32,175 nucleotides of DNA. It comes from a candidate division FCPU426 bacterium (lineage in GTDB: Bacteria; Oederibacteriota; JAAXVQ01; JAUVAV01). Under the pieces are notes generated by a model, which saw only the letters and a list, made by a program, of their open reading frames with translations, did no database searches and was not told the origin of the DNA. The stretch lies in the NCBI GenBank assembly GCA_016929575.1, contig JAFGIQ010000099.1, positions 1-32,175 on the forward strand, read 5' to 3'. Positions 30,809 through 32,175 of the stretch are shown piece after piece. Both the position numbers and the translations under genes were made by a program. Positions within the stretch are counted from its first letter, which is position 1; every line of letters starts with the position of its first letter.

Positions 30809-30990
30809 AATTGCGCGGACCCCAAGCGGCCGCGAAAACGCCGGGATGTTCGCGATGGGGGATTATGATATAAATAAAAGCAATAATGAATTTGGGAGAT
30901 TGATGTTCAGTATGAAGGGTGGTGAATATAGGTACTTTCGCGGAGCACGGCGGTTTTGTGTTTGCGTGGCATAGATTTTTAGGTGCCACG

Positions 30991-31022
30991 GTCGCCCCCC
31001 GTGCGGGGGCGTGGATTGAAAC
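30991..31022 (+). repeat. Single type I-C-like CRISPR repeat gtcgccccccgtgcgggggcgtggattgaaac
   Basis: 32-nt sequence with GTCGC start, GTGGATTGAAAC end and internal GC hairpin, as in I-C repeats. Confidence 0.85.
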
Positions 31023-31053
31023 ATGCGGGATGCTACATCTGCTGGTACTTACG

Positions 31054-31082
31054 GTTTTCCCCGCACGAGCGGGGATGAACCG
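31054..31082 (+). repeat. Solo type I-E-like CRISPR repeat gttttccccgcacgagcggggatgaaccg
   Basis: 26 of 29 positions match the main array repeat (first three bases differ); lies 31 nt after the I-C-like repeat. Confidence 0.9.
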
Positions 31083-31180
31083 GAAGGTTCGATTGGTGTA
31101 TGAAAATAATTTCAAAATTATTGAAAGGAATAATAATCCGGGCGGTCTAAATTAATTTAGAAAATAAAAGGAGCCCGGTG

Positions 31181-31732
31181 ATGGATGACAAACAGGGGTT
31201 GATTTAGCAGCACGGCGGGTACGAAAAACTAAAGTCCTATCAAACAGCTGAAATTGTGTATGACGCCACGGTTGTTTTTTGCGGCCGCTTTATTGACAGG
31301 CGCTCGCGCACTCATGACCAGATGGTCCAGGCCGCGCGCAGCGGCAAGCAAAATATTGCCGAGGGCAGCATGGCATCAGCCATATCCCGGAAAACCGAAC
31401 TCAAGCTTATAGGCGTGGCCCGGGCCAGCCTGGAGGAATTGCTGCTGGATTACAAGGATTTTTTGAGGCAAAAAAATCTATTGCTTTGGGACAAGGATCA
31501 TCCCAAGGCCAAGAAGATTAGGGCTTTGGCTTTTGTTTTGAATAGGTCCTATGGGACATATAGGACCTATATTGAAAAAGAAAATTCTGAAACTGCGGCC
31601 AACACGCTGATCTGCCTGATTCATCAGGCCGATTATCTGCTGGACCGGCAGTTGCATCAGCTGGAAGAGCGGTTTTTAAAAGAAGGCGGTTTTACGGAAA
31701 GGTTGTTTCGAATGCGGCAGCGGCAGAGATGA
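31181..31732 (+). pseudogene. Four-helix-bundle protein copy 2; in-frame TAG at codon 9, or shorter ORF from GTG 31256
   Basis: MDDKQGLI*QHGGYEKLKSYQTAEIVYDATVVFC... aligns with copy 1 through the stop. Confidence 0.65.
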
Positions 31733-31866
31733 TGCAAATAAAGCGCGAACTCTAAACCGGCGCAAAAAATCCAAGGAATGCGTGACGGCAAGTATTATTA
31801 GGATAATAAGGTGAAAAATCATGATTAGGAAAAGAACAAGCTTACCCCCCTCCCTGCGGTTTGGAT

Positions 31867-31895
31867 TGACAACCCCACCCCGTTGTATGCTAATC
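31867..31895 (+). promoter_or_regulatory. Putative promoter upstream of uvrA
   Basis: TTGACA - 17 bp - GCTAAT. Confidence 0.45.
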
Positions 31896-31960
31896 TAAAT
31901 ATTTCACTTTTTGCGTCTTATGCCGGCACGCGGGGCGCGCCGGCAGGAGAAGGGATAACC

Positions 31961-32175
31961 ATGGGTTTGGAACACATCATTGTCAAGGGCGCCCGCGAGC
32001 ACAATCTCAAAAACCTCACGGTCACCATTCCGCGCAACCAGCTGGTGGTGATCACCGGCTTGTCCGGTTCGGGCAAATCCTCCCTGGCGTTTGACACCAT
32101 CTTTGCCGAGGGCCAGCGGCGCTACGTGGAGTCCCTTTCCGCCTATGCCCGGCAGTTCCTCGGGCAGATGGACAA
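31961..32175 (+). CDS. uvrA: UvrA excinuclease subunit A (partial, runs off window)
   Basis: [67 protein letters not shown]. Confidence 0.98.
   Translation, partial: MGLEHIIVKGAREHNLKNLTVTIPRNQLVVITGLSGSGKSSLAFDTIFAEGQRRYVESLSAYARQFLGQMD

Noticed and set aside
30762-31155. ORFs 30762-31115 (-) and 30919-31155 (+)
   Set aside because: They span the solo I-C and I-E repeats (SIHAPARGAT, FPARAGMNR are repeat translations).

Overview
Bacterial chromosomal window. Bases 1 to about 18 kb are ordinary housekeeping and biosynthesis genes, all on the + strand: dapA, dapB, a hypothetical gene, folK, a deoxynucleoside kinase, panB, panC, panD, nadA, an aspartate dehydrogenase (nadX-like), an N-formylglutamate amidohydrolase-like gene, endonuclease IV, a secreted WxxGxW-repeat protein, a transglutaminase-like hypothetical, a C45/AAT-like NTN-hydrolase with a TPR-like tail, mnmA and an FAD-dependent NADH-dehydrogenase-like gene. 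Bases about 17-31.7 kb are an accessory defence island: WYL regulator, KilA-N protein, a 46-aa fragment resembling the N-terminus of a type I-C Cas3, then a complete type I-E cas operon (cas3-cas8e-cas11-cas7e-cas5e-cas6e-[DUF1016/YhcG PDDEXK nuclease]-cas1e-cas2e), an 18-repeat I-E array, two paralogous four-helix-bundle genes, and between those two genes a single I-C-type repeat joined through one spacer-sized stretch to a single I-E-type repeat. The window ends in the start of uvrA. The main unusual signals are: (i) type I-C relics on both sides of the I-E locus, suggesting one CRISPR system replaced another in place; (ii) a DUF1016 nuclease gene overlapping cas1e by 4 nt inside the cas operon; (iii) long, mutually different palindromes or inverted repeats inside the reading frames of four accessory genes (KilA-N, DUF1016, both four-helix-bundle genes), plus a cluster of short palindromes just upstream of DUF1016. 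No database search was run; all family calls come from reading motifs.
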